Shown piece by piece: positions 56,511 to 64,000 of a DNA stretch of 64,000 bases. The stretch lies in NCBI GenBank assembly GCA_902826155.1, contig CADEDU010000002.1, forward strand, positions 104,666-168,665, written 5' to 3'. This DNA is from an uncultured beta proteobacterium (GTDB taxonomy: Bacteria; Pseudomonadota; Gammaproteobacteria; Burkholderiales; SG8-39). Below the pieces are notes generated by a model that saw only the letters and a program-made list of their open reading frames with translations, ran no database searches and was not told the DNA's origin. Every line of letters starts with the position of its first letter. The stretch's first letter is position 1. The translations under genes and the position numbers were made by a program.

Positions 56511-56719
56511 GTCCGAAAGAGGCGGCTGAGCCAAGGAACGGCGCGGATGGCCAGCCCTTGAGAAGACCACCGGAAACGGCCTAACATCGCCGCCCGCGCC
56601 GGCGATGACCAAGACGACCAAGCCCGGCCTGTTGAGTGGGCGCCCAGGGCGCCAAGCTGCCGAGACAAATCCGGGATCTGCGCGACCGCTGTGCACGACC
56701 CGCGCGAAGGGACTACACA

Positions 56720-57292
56720 CTGGCTTCTAAATCCGAGCTCGACGACTTTCTGGCTTCGGTGGAGCGTCGCGCTTACAAGCACGCCCTCTTCGCGGTCCGC
56801 GACGAAGAAACCGCACTCGACCTGGTTCAGGACGCCATGATGCGCCTGTCGGAGAAGTACGGCGGGCGCCCCCCCGAAGAGCTTCCGCTGCTGTTCCAGC
56901 GGATCCTGCAGAACGCCATGCGCGACCACTTTCGCCGCCAGAAAGTGCGGGCCCTGTGGACGACGCCCCTATCGAGCCTGATCGGAAAGTCCGATGATGA
57001 CGACACCGACCCGCTCGACACGTTCGAGGCGAATGTCGAAGGCAACATCTCGGATAACCCTGCCAACCAGTTGGCGCAGGCACAAATCCTCGCGCTGCTT
57101 GAGCACGAGATCCAGAAGTTGCCCACGCGTCAACGCGAGGCCTTCCTTCTTCGTTACTGGGAGGAACTCGACGTAGCCGAGACCGCGGCGGTAATGGGTT
57201 GCTCCGAAGGCAGCGTCAAGACCCATTGCTCGCGGGCAACACACACACTGGCCGTATCGTTACGCGCCAAAGGCATCACCCTGGACTTATGA
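56720..57292 (+). CDS. ECF-type RNA polymerase sigma factor, second copy
   Basis: The 190-residue protein has a sigma-2 region (ELDDFLASVERRAYKHALFA, LVQDAMMRLSEKYG) and a sigma-4 region (LPTRQREAFLLRYWEELDVA, GCSEGSVKTHCSRATH). Related betaproteobacterial proteins start ASKSELDDF, which points to CTG 56720 as the start, with GAAGG about eight bases upstream; a GTG at 56636 is the other choice. The stop overlaps the next gene (ATGA). Its likely partner is the DUF3619 protein. Confidence 0.87.
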   Translation: MASKSELDDFLASVERRAYKHALFAVRDEETALDLVQDAMMRLSEKYGGRPPEELPLLFQRILQNAMRDHFRRQKVRALWTTPLSSLIGKSDDDDTDPLDTFEANVEGNISDNPANQLAQAQILALLEHEIQKLPTRQREAFLLRYWEELDVAETAAVMGCSEGSVKTHCSRATHTLAVSLRAKGITLDL

Positions 57293-57663
57293 ACGAAGAT
57301 CGCACCGGCGCCCGGATTCGAGGCTTGTTGAATCAGGGGCTTAACCAACTCGAGACCGAGAAGCTCCGGCGGCTGCAGATCGCCCGCGAACGGGCCATCG
57401 CACGGCACCGGGTGTCGGGATTCGAACTCGTGCCGGCTTGGGCCGGACGCATGTTTGGACCGCTTGGGCCGCTGGGCCACACTTCAAGGTGGATCGTTCC
57501 GGTCACTTTCGCCGTGCTGGTACTGGTCGGCTTCCACTACTGGCAAAGCTCGCAACCTGACGATCTGTCAGATTTGGATGCGGCGGTGCTCAAAGGCGAC
57601 CTGCCGATCGACGCCTACCTCGACCAAGGATTCCGATCATGGCTACAGCGCTCAAGCGACTGA
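57289..57663 (+). CDS. DUF3619 membrane protein
   Basis: The 124-residue protein has a charged N-terminal helix (about 1-45), one transmembrane helix at about 65-83 (RWIVPVTFAVLVLVGFHYW) and a short C-terminal part with DLDAAVLKGDLPIDAYLDQG. The sigma-gene neighbour and topology suggest an anti-sigma-like role; no such function is established for DUF3619. ATG overlaps the sigma stop; the 3' end overlaps the next gene by 25 bp. Confidence 0.82.
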   Translation: MNEDRTGARIRGLLNQGLNQLETEKLRRLQIARERAIARHRVSGFELVPAWAGRMFGPLGPLGHTSRWIVPVTFAVLVLVGFHYWQSSQPDDLSDLDAAVLKGDLPIDAYLDQGFRSWLQRSSD

Positions 57664-58067
57664 TCATCGCGCTGGGTTTGGCGCTTTGCGTAAGCGCGGC
57701 CACCGCAGCGGATAAGGACAATCCAAAGTGGGCGGAACTGAGCGGTGCACAACAGGCAGCGCTCGCACCCTTGAAGAACGAGTGGAACAACCTCGACCAG
57801 CCCCGGAAACGAAAGTGGTTGGGCGTAGCCGCGCGCTTTGCGCAAATGAGCCCGGAGGAGCAGAAACGGATTCAATTCCGCATGCAGGCTTGGTCGAATC
57901 TTTCGCCACAGGAGCGGCAAGTAGCGCGCGACTCCTACCGGGATCTCTCCAGGTTGCCCGAGGGCCAGCGCCAAGTCGTGCGCCAGAAGTGGGACGAGTA
58001 CCGCACGCTTCCGGAAGACGAGCGCCAACGCTGGTCAACTCCAAATTCGACCCAGCGGCGCAACTGA
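57639..58067 (+). CDS. DUF3106 secreted protein
   Basis: The 142-residue product has a signal peptide (LIIALGLALCVSAATAA) and a helical DUF3106 domain with repeated R-x-x-L-x-P/x-E-R-Q patterns (MSPEEQKRIQFRMQAWSNLS, LPEGQRQVVRQKWDEYRTLP). Such proteins are periplasmic and may sense or scavenge; function unknown. It follows DUF3619 with a 25-bp overlap. Confidence 0.83.
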   Translation: MATALKRLIIALGLALCVSAATAADKDNPKWAELSGAQQAALAPLKNEWNNLDQPRKRKWLGVAARFAQMSPEEQKRIQFRMQAWSNLSPQERQVARDSYRDLSRLPEGQRQVVRQKWDEYRTLPEDERQRWSTPNSTQRRN

Positions 58068-58197
58068 GTCCGACCACTGTAGAAGTACGGAGTAGCTGCG
58101 GACAGCTTCGGCCCTCGCTGCGTCCCGTTCGCGCCGGTCAAGAACCGGACGGTCCAGCGCGGTAGCATCGCGCGGTTCCCCAGTCTTCGCGATCGAC

Positions 58198-58761
58198 GTG
58201 ACGGACCCTGGTCTTGCAAATTCGAGGAAGCCACTACCGGCCTGTGGCCTCAGGCGGCGCTTGGCCGCAAGCCTGTATGAGCTGCTCCCCGTGGCCGCGA
58301 TCGTCATCGTGGTCGGTGGCATTTTTGTCGGGGCCGCCCAACTGTGGGGCCATGCGGGCGAACGCCTTGGCCATACTGCCCGCTCGGCGCTCTTTGTGGC
58401 GTGCTATCTCGCGCTGGCGGTCTACTTCGTGTGGTGTTGGCGCGCCGGGCAGACCCTGCCGATGAAGGCATGGCGGCTTCGGGTCCTGGCCGTGGGCGAT
58501 TCTGCGCCCACTCCCGCGCAACGGCCCTCAGCCCTGCGGCCCTATGTCACCCGTTTCGTCCTTGCCTCGATCGCGTGGGGGCTCGCGAGCGGCGCACTCC
58601 TTTGGTTGCGCGAACACTCGGACTCTGCCGTCGCGTGGGTGACCCTGCTGCCTCTCGTCGCTGCACTGGCCTGGCGCTTCCTGGATTCTGACCGGCAGGC
58701 GCTTTACGACCGACTCGCCGGAACGCGCCTGGTGGTCGAGCCAAGATCGGCGTCAGACTGA
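58198..58761 (+). CDS. RDD-family membrane protein
   Basis: The 187-residue protein has an RDD domain: GLRRRLAASLYELLPVAAIV with the Arg, three to four membrane helices, and LPMKAWRLRVLAVG then DRLAGTRLVVEP. RDD proteins are multi-pass and poorly characterised. GTG 58198 is the start that precedes the domain. It converges with lptG. Confidence 0.86.
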   Translation: MTDPGLANSRKPLPACGLRRRLAASLYELLPVAAIVIVVGGIFVGAAQLWGHAGERLGHTARSALFVACYLALAVYFVWCWRAGQTLPMKAWRLRVLAVGDSAPTPAQRPSALRPYVTRFVLASIAWGLASGALLWLREHSDSAVAWVTLLPLVAALAWRFLDSDRQALYDRLAGTRLVVEPRSASD

Positions 58762-58788
58762 TTCGTTGCGCGCTGCACCGAAACGTCG

Positions 58789-59862
58789 TTAGCGTCGCTC
58801 AACCCACCACATCATCGCCATCGCCATAAAAAAGAACAGCACGCTGGGCAAGGCGGCGCTTGCCATGGGCGGCCACTGCCCGAGAATGCCCAGGTGGGAA
58901 AACAGGCTGTTCAGGCCGTGAAAGACGATTCCGAGCATGATCCCCGAGAACACTTTCACGCCCAATCCGCCCTGGCGCACATGCACGTACGCAAACGGCA
59001 ACGCCAGGGCCATCATCACCAGCGTTGCGAACGGATAGAACACCTTTTTCCAGAGCGCAATCTCGTAGCGTTCCGTGCGCTGCTTGTTCGCGACCAGATG
59101 GCGCACGTACTGGAACAGGTTCCACGCAGGCATTTTCTGCGGATCCACGGTAAGCGCCGCGAGCACTTCCGGCGTCAGCACGGATCGCCATTGCATCGAC
59201 GGCAGTGCCTCGACGACGGTCCCCGATGCCGAGAAGCGGGTCTGCGTGATGTCCGCCAGTTCCCATTGATTCTCTCCAGCGTAACGACCAGTCTTGGCTT
59301 CGCTGATCGACCGCAGCCGCAGATCGTCGTCGAAGTCGTACACCACGACTCCCGAGAGCGACGAATCAGGCGCAACCTGCCGGATGTTCACGAAGCGCGA
59401 ATCCGAGCGCACCCACATGCCCGAGCGGAATTCCTGCGCGATCGCCGAGCCCAGGGCCAGCAATCGAAAACGCTGGGCGGCGCGCTCTGCATACGGCGTA
59501 ACCAGCTCGCCGACGATGATCGTGAGCACCACGAAGACCAGCCCGATTCTGAGCAGACTGAACCCGGCCTGATAGGGCGAGTAGCCCGCCGTACGCATCA
59601 CCGTGTACTCCGAATTGGAGGCGAGGTGCGACAACGCGTAGAGCGTCCCGATCAGCACGGCGATGGGGAACAGCTCGTACGCGTGGCCAGGAATGCTCAG
59701 CAGCACGAAGGCGAACGCATGCGTGAGGCGATAGCCGGCCTTGCCGACGTCACGCAGTTCCGCGATCAGGTCGAAGAACGTGAACAGGCCAAGAAACGCG
59801 AACAGCACGAACGCCGTCGCGACATACACTTCGCGGCCGATGTATCGGCGGATCGTGGTCAT
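58789..59862 (-). CDS. lptG: LPS export ABC transporter permease LptG
   Basis: The 357-residue protein has six membrane helices and the LptF/G fold: MTTIRRYIGREVYVATAFVL, IAVLIGTLYALSHLASNSEY, a periplasmic beta-jellyroll (about 145-260) and LGVKVFSGIMLGIVFHGLNSL. It moves LPS from the inner membrane to the periplasmic bridge with LptB and LptF. ATG 59862 overlaps the lptF stop by 4 bp; the longer frame to 60678 is not coding. Confidence 0.92.
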   Translation of the reverse strand: MTTIRRYIGREVYVATAFVLFAFLGLFTFFDLIAELRDVGKAGYRLTHAFAFVLLSIPGHAYELFPIAVLIGTLYALSHLASNSEYTVMRTAGYSPYQAGFSLLRIGLVFVVLTIIVGELVTPYAERAAQRFRLLALGSAIAQEFRSGMWVRSDSRFVNIRQVAPDSSLSGVVVYDFDDDLRLRSISEAKTGRYAGENQWELADITQTRFSASGTVVEALPSMQWRSVLTPEVLAALTVDPQKMPAWNLFQYVRHLVANKQRTERYEIALWKKVFYPFATLVMMALALPFAYVHVRQGGLGVKVFSGIMLGIVFHGLNSLFSHLGILGQWPPMASAALPSVLFFFMAMAMMWWVERR

Positions 59863-60938
59863 CGACGCCACCTGGGCAAGAACCGGGTGCGCATCCGGCG
59901 CATCAGCATGAGCAGGAACACCACGAGCATCATCACGTGGACCAGCCACCAGCCCACGCCGAAACTGAGCTTGCCCTGCGCCACCTGCGCCTGGGCGACG
60001 GAAAGCAGATTCGTGTAGATCATGTAGATGAAAACCGCGAACAGCAGATTGAGTGACGTGCTGGCGCGCGGATTCACGAACGACAGCGGAATGGCGAGCA
60101 AGGCCAGCACGAGCGCGATAAGTGGCAGGCCCATGCGCCACAACAGCTCCGCGAGATGGTCGCGCGAGGGCGACGCGATCAGTTGGAACGTCGATATCGC
60201 CTTGACCGAAACCTGGTCGACGGGCGACTCCTTCGCTTCGATCCGGATGAGGTATCGCTTGAAGTCCATGACCCGGTACTCGGGTGTGCCCGCATTGCCC
60301 TCGTACCGACGGCCATCTTCCAGAACGGCGAAACGATCGCCGTTGGCGGCCACTTCGACGTAGCCGCGCTTGGCGACCACCACTCCGAGCCGGCCGTGCT
60401 GTCGGAACGAGACGAACACGTTCTCGACGCGCTGCCCCTCCTTTTCCAGCGATTCCACGAAAAACACCCGCTCGCCGCTGGCCGCTTCGAGAAACACGCC
60501 GGGGGCGATCCGCGAAGTCTCCTCTCGGCTGGCCAACTGCTGGCGAAAGCTCTCCAGTTCGCGATTGGCCCACGGCGTCAGGAACAGGCTGAGCGCAGCG
60601 ATGACCATGGCGATCGGCAATGCGAATATGAGCACCGGACGGATCCACGCGTGGAGCGGGCGACCGGCCGCGAACCACACGACCATCTCCGAATCACGGT
60701 AGCTGCGTGACAGCGCCAGCAGCACAGCGACAAATACGGTGAGCGCGAGCAAAACCGGAAGGTAATTGAGCGAAGTGAATCCAACGGTCGCAAGCACTGC
60801 CTCCGTCGGAATGCGCCCGCCAGCCGCACGCCCGATCACCCGTACCAGCGTACTGGTGAGCGAGATCGCGAACAGGGCCAGAAACACCGCCACGGCCAGG
60901 TTGCCGAACTCACGTAGCGTCGCACGATGGAAGATCAC
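59859..60938 (-). CDS. lptF: LPS export ABC transporter permease LptF
   Basis: The 359-residue protein has the same fold: MIFHRATLREFGNLAVAVFL, VLLALSRSYRDSEMVVWFAA, a periplasmic domain and PLIALVLALLAIPLSFVNPRAS. It pairs with LptG in the LptB2FG transporter. It overlaps lptG by 4 bp on the minus strand and is divergent from pepA. Confidence 0.93.
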   Translation of the reverse strand: MIFHRATLREFGNLAVAVFLALFAISLTSTLVRVIGRAAGGRIPTEAVLATVGFTSLNYLPVLLALTVFVAVLLALSRSYRDSEMVVWFAAGRPLHAWIRPVLIFALPIAMVIAALSLFLTPWANRELESFRQQLASREETSRIAPGVFLEAASGERVFFVESLEKEGQRVENVFVSFRQHGRLGVVVAKRGYVEVAANGDRFAVLEDGRRYEGNAGTPEYRVMDFKRYLIRIEAKESPVDQVSVKAISTFQLIASPSRDHLAELLWRMGLPLIALVLALLAIPLSFVNPRASTSLNLLFAVFIYMIYTNLLSVAQAQVAQGKLSFGVGWWLVHVMMLVVFLLMLMRRMRTRFLPRWRR

Positions 60939-61104
60939 GGTCGCGACCCTAGGACTTGTAGGCCATCCGGCGCCTCGCGTTCAAAGGGGGCCACCTGCAA
61001 GGGTTCGCCAAGCTTCGTGGGACGCCATTGAGCCAATTCCGGGGCGGTGTGGGCTGATGCGCACCGGATGGCATCTGGAAGCGTTTGGGGGCTCGGTGCC
61101 TCGA

Positions 61105-61110
61105 TATAAT
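61105..61110 (+). promoter_or_regulatory. Candidate -10 box of pepA
   Basis: A consensus TATAAT lies 108 bp before the pepA ATG in the divergent lptF-pepA region. No good -35 hexamer is at 16-18 bp upstream. Confidence 0.4.
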
Positions 61111-61217
61111 CGGTCGGATTCGATGCCCGTCCATGACGCGGATCGAGCAACGCCGCGCGACGTCAAAAAATATGGTTTGCCCGCTCGCGATCGACCATAA
61201 CAACGACCGGAAAACGA

Positions 61218-62711
61218 ATGCAATTTAGCACGAAAGCTCACGCCCCCGATAAGCTCAAAACGCCGTTGATCGTCGTCGGCGTGTTCCAGTCGCAGCGGCT
61301 CACCTCGGATGCAGAAACGCTCGATCGCGCCAGCAAAGGTGCGCTGCGTGCGGTGCTCAAGCGCGGCGACATGGACGGCAAGCTCGCAAGCACGCGGCTG
61401 CTCTACGACGTGGCCGGAACCGGCGCCGAGCGGGTCATGCTTGTCGGACTGGGGCGAATCGAAGAGTTCGGCATCAAGCAGTTTCGCGAAGCGGTGCGGG
61501 CGGCCGGTGCGTTTGCGCTCGAAACCGGCGCTGACCGGATGAGCCTGTTCTGCCTCGACTGGCCGGTGCCGCTCAAGGATGCGCGCTGGAAGGCGCGCCA
61601 TGCCGCGATTCAGATCACCGACGCCGACTATCGCTTCGACGCGATGAAGTCGAAGAAGTCCGAGCCCCGAACTCTCACTCATACGGAACTGCTGAGCGCA
61701 TCGGCCGACGTGGTCAAGGCCGCCGAGCGCGGCACTGTCGAAGGTGGCGCCATCGGCTCGGGCATGGCGCTGACGCGCGATCTTGGCAACCTGCCCGGCA
61801 ATGTCTGCACGCCGAGCTATCTCGCCGATGAAGCCCGCAAGCTCGCCCGTGCCTGGAAGCTTGAGATCGAGGTCCTCGAGCAGAAAGACATGGAAAAGCT
61901 CGGCATGCATTCGCTGCTGTCGGTGTCGAAAGGCTCGCGCCAGCCGCCGAAATTCATCGTGCTCAAGCATCACGGCGGCCCGAAGAAGGCCAAACCGGTC
62001 TGCCTCGTCGGCAAAGGCATCACTTTCGACACCGGCGGCATCTCGCTCAAGCCGGGCGCCGAAATGGATGAGATGAAATGGGACATGTCTGGCGCGGGCA
62101 GCGTGCTGGGCACGATGCGCTCGGTCGCCGAACTCAAGCTCCCGCTGAACGTGATCGGCGTGATTCCCGCGTGCGAGAACATGCCCGACGGCGCCGCGAC
62201 CAAACCGGGCGACATCGTCACCAGCATGTCGGGCCAGACCATCGAGGTCCTGAACACCGACGCCGAGGGGCGGCTGATCCTTTGCGATGCGCTCACCTAC
62301 GTCGAGCGCTTTCAACCGCAGGCCGTCATCGACATCGCCACGTTGACCGGTGCCTGCGTGATCGCGCTGGGTCATGTCGCGAGCGGCCTGTACAGCAATC
62401 GCGATGCGCTGGCGAACGAGTTGCTCTCGGCCAGCGTCGACGCGTGGGATCGCGCCTGGCACATGCCGCTGTGGGATGACTATCAGGAACAGCTCAAGAG
62501 CAACTTCGCCGACGCCGCGAACATCGGCGGTCGACCCGCCGGCAGCGTGACGGCGGCATGCTTCCTGGCGCGCTTCACCAAGAAGTACGATTGGGCGCAC
62601 CTCGATATCGCCGGCACCGCATGGCGCAGCGGCGCAAGCAAAGGTGCAACCGGTCGCCCGGTTCCGCTGCTCACGACGTTTCTGATGGGTCGAGTCAAGC
62701 GCGGCGCATGA
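61218..62711 (+). CDS. pepA: Leucyl aminopeptidase PepA
   Basis: The 497-residue M17 peptidase has the metal-binding and catalytic motifs LVGKGITFDTGGISLKPG, MKWDMSGAGSVLGTM and NTDAEGRLILCDAL. It removes N-terminal residues and in some bacteria binds DNA. ATG 61218; its stop overlaps the holC start. Confidence 0.95.
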   Translation: MQFSTKAHAPDKLKTPLIVVGVFQSQRLTSDAETLDRASKGALRAVLKRGDMDGKLASTRLLYDVAGTGAERVMLVGLGRIEEFGIKQFREAVRAAGAFALETGADRMSLFCLDWPVPLKDARWKARHAAIQITDADYRFDAMKSKKSEPRTLTHTELLSASADVVKAAERGTVEGGAIGSGMALTRDLGNLPGNVCTPSYLADEARKLARAWKLEIEVLEQKDMEKLGMHSLLSVSKGSRQPPKFIVLKHHGGPKKAKPVCLVGKGITFDTGGISLKPGAEMDEMKWDMSGAGSVLGTMRSVAELKLPLNVIGVIPACENMPDGAATKPGDIVTSMSGQTIEVLNTDAEGRLILCDALTYVERFQPQAVIDIATLTGACVIALGHVASGLYSNRDALANELLSASVDAWDRAWHMPLWDDYQEQLKSNFADAANIGGRPAGSVTAACFLARFTKKYDWAHLDIAGTAWRSGASKGATGRPVPLLTTFLMGRVKRGA

Positions 62712-63151
62712 CACGCATCGATTTCTACACCGAGGCGCAAGACAAGCTGGACCTGGCCTGCAAGCTGGCCGGCAAGGCCGTGCAGGCGAAAACCCGCATG
62801 TTGATTCTCGCCCCCGACGGCGAACTGCGCGCGCGCCTGGACAAGATGCTGTGGATGCACCCGCCGATCGGCTTCATCCCGCATTGTCCGGCCGGCGCGC
62901 CGATCGCGAGCGAAACACCCGTGTTGTTGAGCGGTTCGGCCGATGAGGTGCCGGTCGACGACATCCTGCTCAATCTGGCGGATACTTGGCCGCAGACGTT
63001 CGCGCGGTTTCAGCGCCTGATCGAGATCGTGACGCGCGACGAAGCCGACAAGGCGTTCGCGCGCGAGCGCTATCGCTTCTATCGCGACCGCGGCTACCAG
63101 ATCACGACGCACAATATGGCTGCGCTGGAACGGGCGCGACCGGGCCATTGA
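62708..63151 (+). CDS. holC: DNA polymerase III chi subunit
   Basis: The 147-residue protein has the HolC pattern MTRIDFYTEAQDKLDLACKL, GFIPHCP and VLLS then RYRFYRDRGYQITTHNM. It binds SSB in the clamp loader. ATG 62708 overlaps the pepA stop (ATGA), as in other betaproteobacteria. Confidence 0.93.
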   Translation: MTRIDFYTEAQDKLDLACKLAGKAVQAKTRMLILAPDGELRARLDKMLWMHPPIGFIPHCPAGAPIASETPVLLSGSADEVPVDDILLNLADTWPQTFARFQRLIEIVTRDEADKAFARERYRFYRDRGYQITTHNMAALERARPGH

Positions 63152-63183
63152 TCGGGCCGGCGCCAACCACAGGACAAGTCGCC

Positions 63184-63648
63184 ATGGCTACGTTCGATCG
63201 CGATGTGCAATCGGCCGACGACATCCTCGGCAAGGCCGATGCGTTGCTCGCGCGTCATCGTGGCACGCGCAACGAACGCGCACCTGAACCCACCGGCGAT
63301 TTCCCGATCCTCACCGAAGTGGTCGAGACCACGCCGGTCGAGCCGCTCGAGGTCGGATCGCTCTCCCTCGATGATCTCGAGCGCGAGTTGCGCGTGGAAC
63401 TGCTCGAACAGCTCTCCAGCGAGTTGTCCAAGCACATCGAAGCGCGAGTAACCGAACGGGTAGCCGGACGACTGGCCGAAATCGTCGCCCAGATCCGTAT
63501 CGATCTGGCTGCGGAAGTCACTCGCGCATTGCGGGAAACGATCGCCGAATCGATGAATCAGGCACTCGACCGCATACGCGACGACACCCACGCCTCCGTA
63601 CAAGGGGTACCGACGCAGGTGCCACCGGCACAAGGCAACACGCGCTGA
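63184..63648 (+). CDS. Coiled-coil protein between holC and valS (DUF2486-like)
   Basis: The 154-residue protein has an acidic N-terminal half with [10 protein letters not shown] and a C-terminal coiled coil of about 85 residues ([20 protein letters not shown] and on). There is no signal or membrane segment. Proteins at this site in Burkholderiales are short and hypothetical. Function unknown. ATG 63184 starts 32 bp after holC; the frame from 62986 is not coding. Confidence 0.75.
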   Translation: MATFDRDVQSADDILGKADALLARHRGTRNERAPEPTGDFPILTEVVETTPVEPLEVGSLSLDDLERELRVELLEQLSSELSKHIEARVTERVAGRLAEIVAQIRIDLAAEVTRALRETIAESMNQALDRIRDDTHASVQGVPTQVPPAQGNTR

Positions 63649-63719
63649 TTTCAGACGTACCGACTCTTTCGCACCGCAACCTGCCGCCTGCCATCGACTG
63701 GTCGGCAATCAAAGCAAGC

Positions 63720-64000
63720 ATGGAACTCGCAAAAAGCTTCGATCCGCACGCCATCGAGCAACATTGGTATCCGCTCTGGGAATCGCGCGGCTACTTTCGC
63801 GCCACCTACGACGACGCCCGACCGGCGTACTGCATCCAGCTGCCACCGCCGAATGTCACCGGCACGCTGCACATGGGTCACGCGTTCAATCAGACGATCA
63901 TGGACGCGCTTACGCGCTATCACCGCATGCGCGGCTACAACACGCTGTGGCTGCCCGGCACCGATCACGCCGGCATCGCCACGCAGATCGTGGTCGAGCG
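63720..64000 (+). CDS. valS: Valyl-tRNA synthetase (5' part, cut by the window edge)
   Basis: The first 93 residues read [20 protein letters not shown] and include the class I HIGH motif as HMGH in [17 protein letters not shown], then [18 protein letters not shown]. This is the ValS N-terminus. The rest lies beyond 64000. Confidence 0.96.
   Translation, partial: MELAKSFDPHAIEQHWYPLWESRGYFRATYDDARPAYCIQLPPPNVTGTLHMGHAFNQTIMDALTRYHRMRGYNTLWLPGTDHAGIATQIVVE

Noticed and set aside
59863..60678. 5' extension of the lptG frame
   Set aside because: It lies inside lptF in another frame; lptG starts at ATG 59862 with a 4-bp overlap.
60981..62714. Long minus-strand frame (577 codons) across pepA
   Set aside because: It is antisense to a clear pepA; long antisense frames are common at this GC content.

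Overview
The window is 64 kb of GC-rich chromosome from a betaproteobacterium. The gene neighbourhoods are ones I know from Burkholderiales and related orders: rplU-rpmA-obgE-proB next to ispB and tRNA-Pro; rppH-proS-lytic transglycosylase; ilvB-ilvH-ilvC-psd-pssA-leuA; ampD-pilR-pilS; lptF/lptG divergent from pepA-holC-valS. Genus cannot be fixed from sequence alone. I see no insertion sequence, phage, CRISPR array or integration site.

Positions 1-22,000 are the accessory and most unusual part. An ECF sigma factor, its anti-sigma partner and a secreted caspase-fold protease come first (400-2512). A hydrolase, a LysE-type exporter, a lipoprotein sugar dehydrogenase and a tiny Trp-rich protein follow. 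Then comes a type VI secretion-like signalling block. An FHA protein (TagH type, minus strand) faces a probable operon (7418-17733) of FecR-domain protein, CxxCH-containing Tll0287/HAMP sensor, Ser/Thr kinase, TssL with an OmpA domain, TssM, TagF and a second caspase-fold protease translationally coupled to tagF. No sheath, baseplate, Hcp, VgrG or ClpV gene is present in the window. An OmpA-family protein, then a coupled pair of a third caspase-fold protease and an OmpA-type lipoprotein, close the block. The three caspase-like proteins all keep the His-Cys dyad.

Positions 22,000-41,000 hold an aminotransferase, a lytic transglycosylase, a structured gene-free segment of unknown nature (24403-24540), a histone H1-like Lys/Ala repeat protein, and nrdA-nrdB behind a pair of NrdR-box-like sites spaced 31 bp. 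They also hold ampD, the pilus regulators pilR/pilS, tRNA-Pro(CGG), ispB, the ribosomal L21/L27 operon with obgE-proB, and an oxidative-stress-type group (DUF3501, GlpC-like Fe-S protein, rubrerythrin). The rubrerythrin gene has a perfect 7-1-7 palindrome upstream that looks like a PerR/Fur-family operator.

Positions 41,000-64,000 are mostly housekeeping: rppH, proS, a lytic transglycosylase, two tandem paralogues with a PilZ-like motif, a YihY-family membrane protein, the branched-chain amino acid and phospholipid cluster, an ECF sigma/DUF3619/DUF3106/RDD group, lptFG, pepA, holC and the start of valS. leuA has its own promoter, and a leucine-rich leader peptide appears to be leaderless. The ilvB upstream region has an attenuator-like arrangement.

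The least described biology here is probably the coupling of caspase-fold proteases to a kinase/FHA/TssL-TssM envelope module and to an ECF sigma factor.
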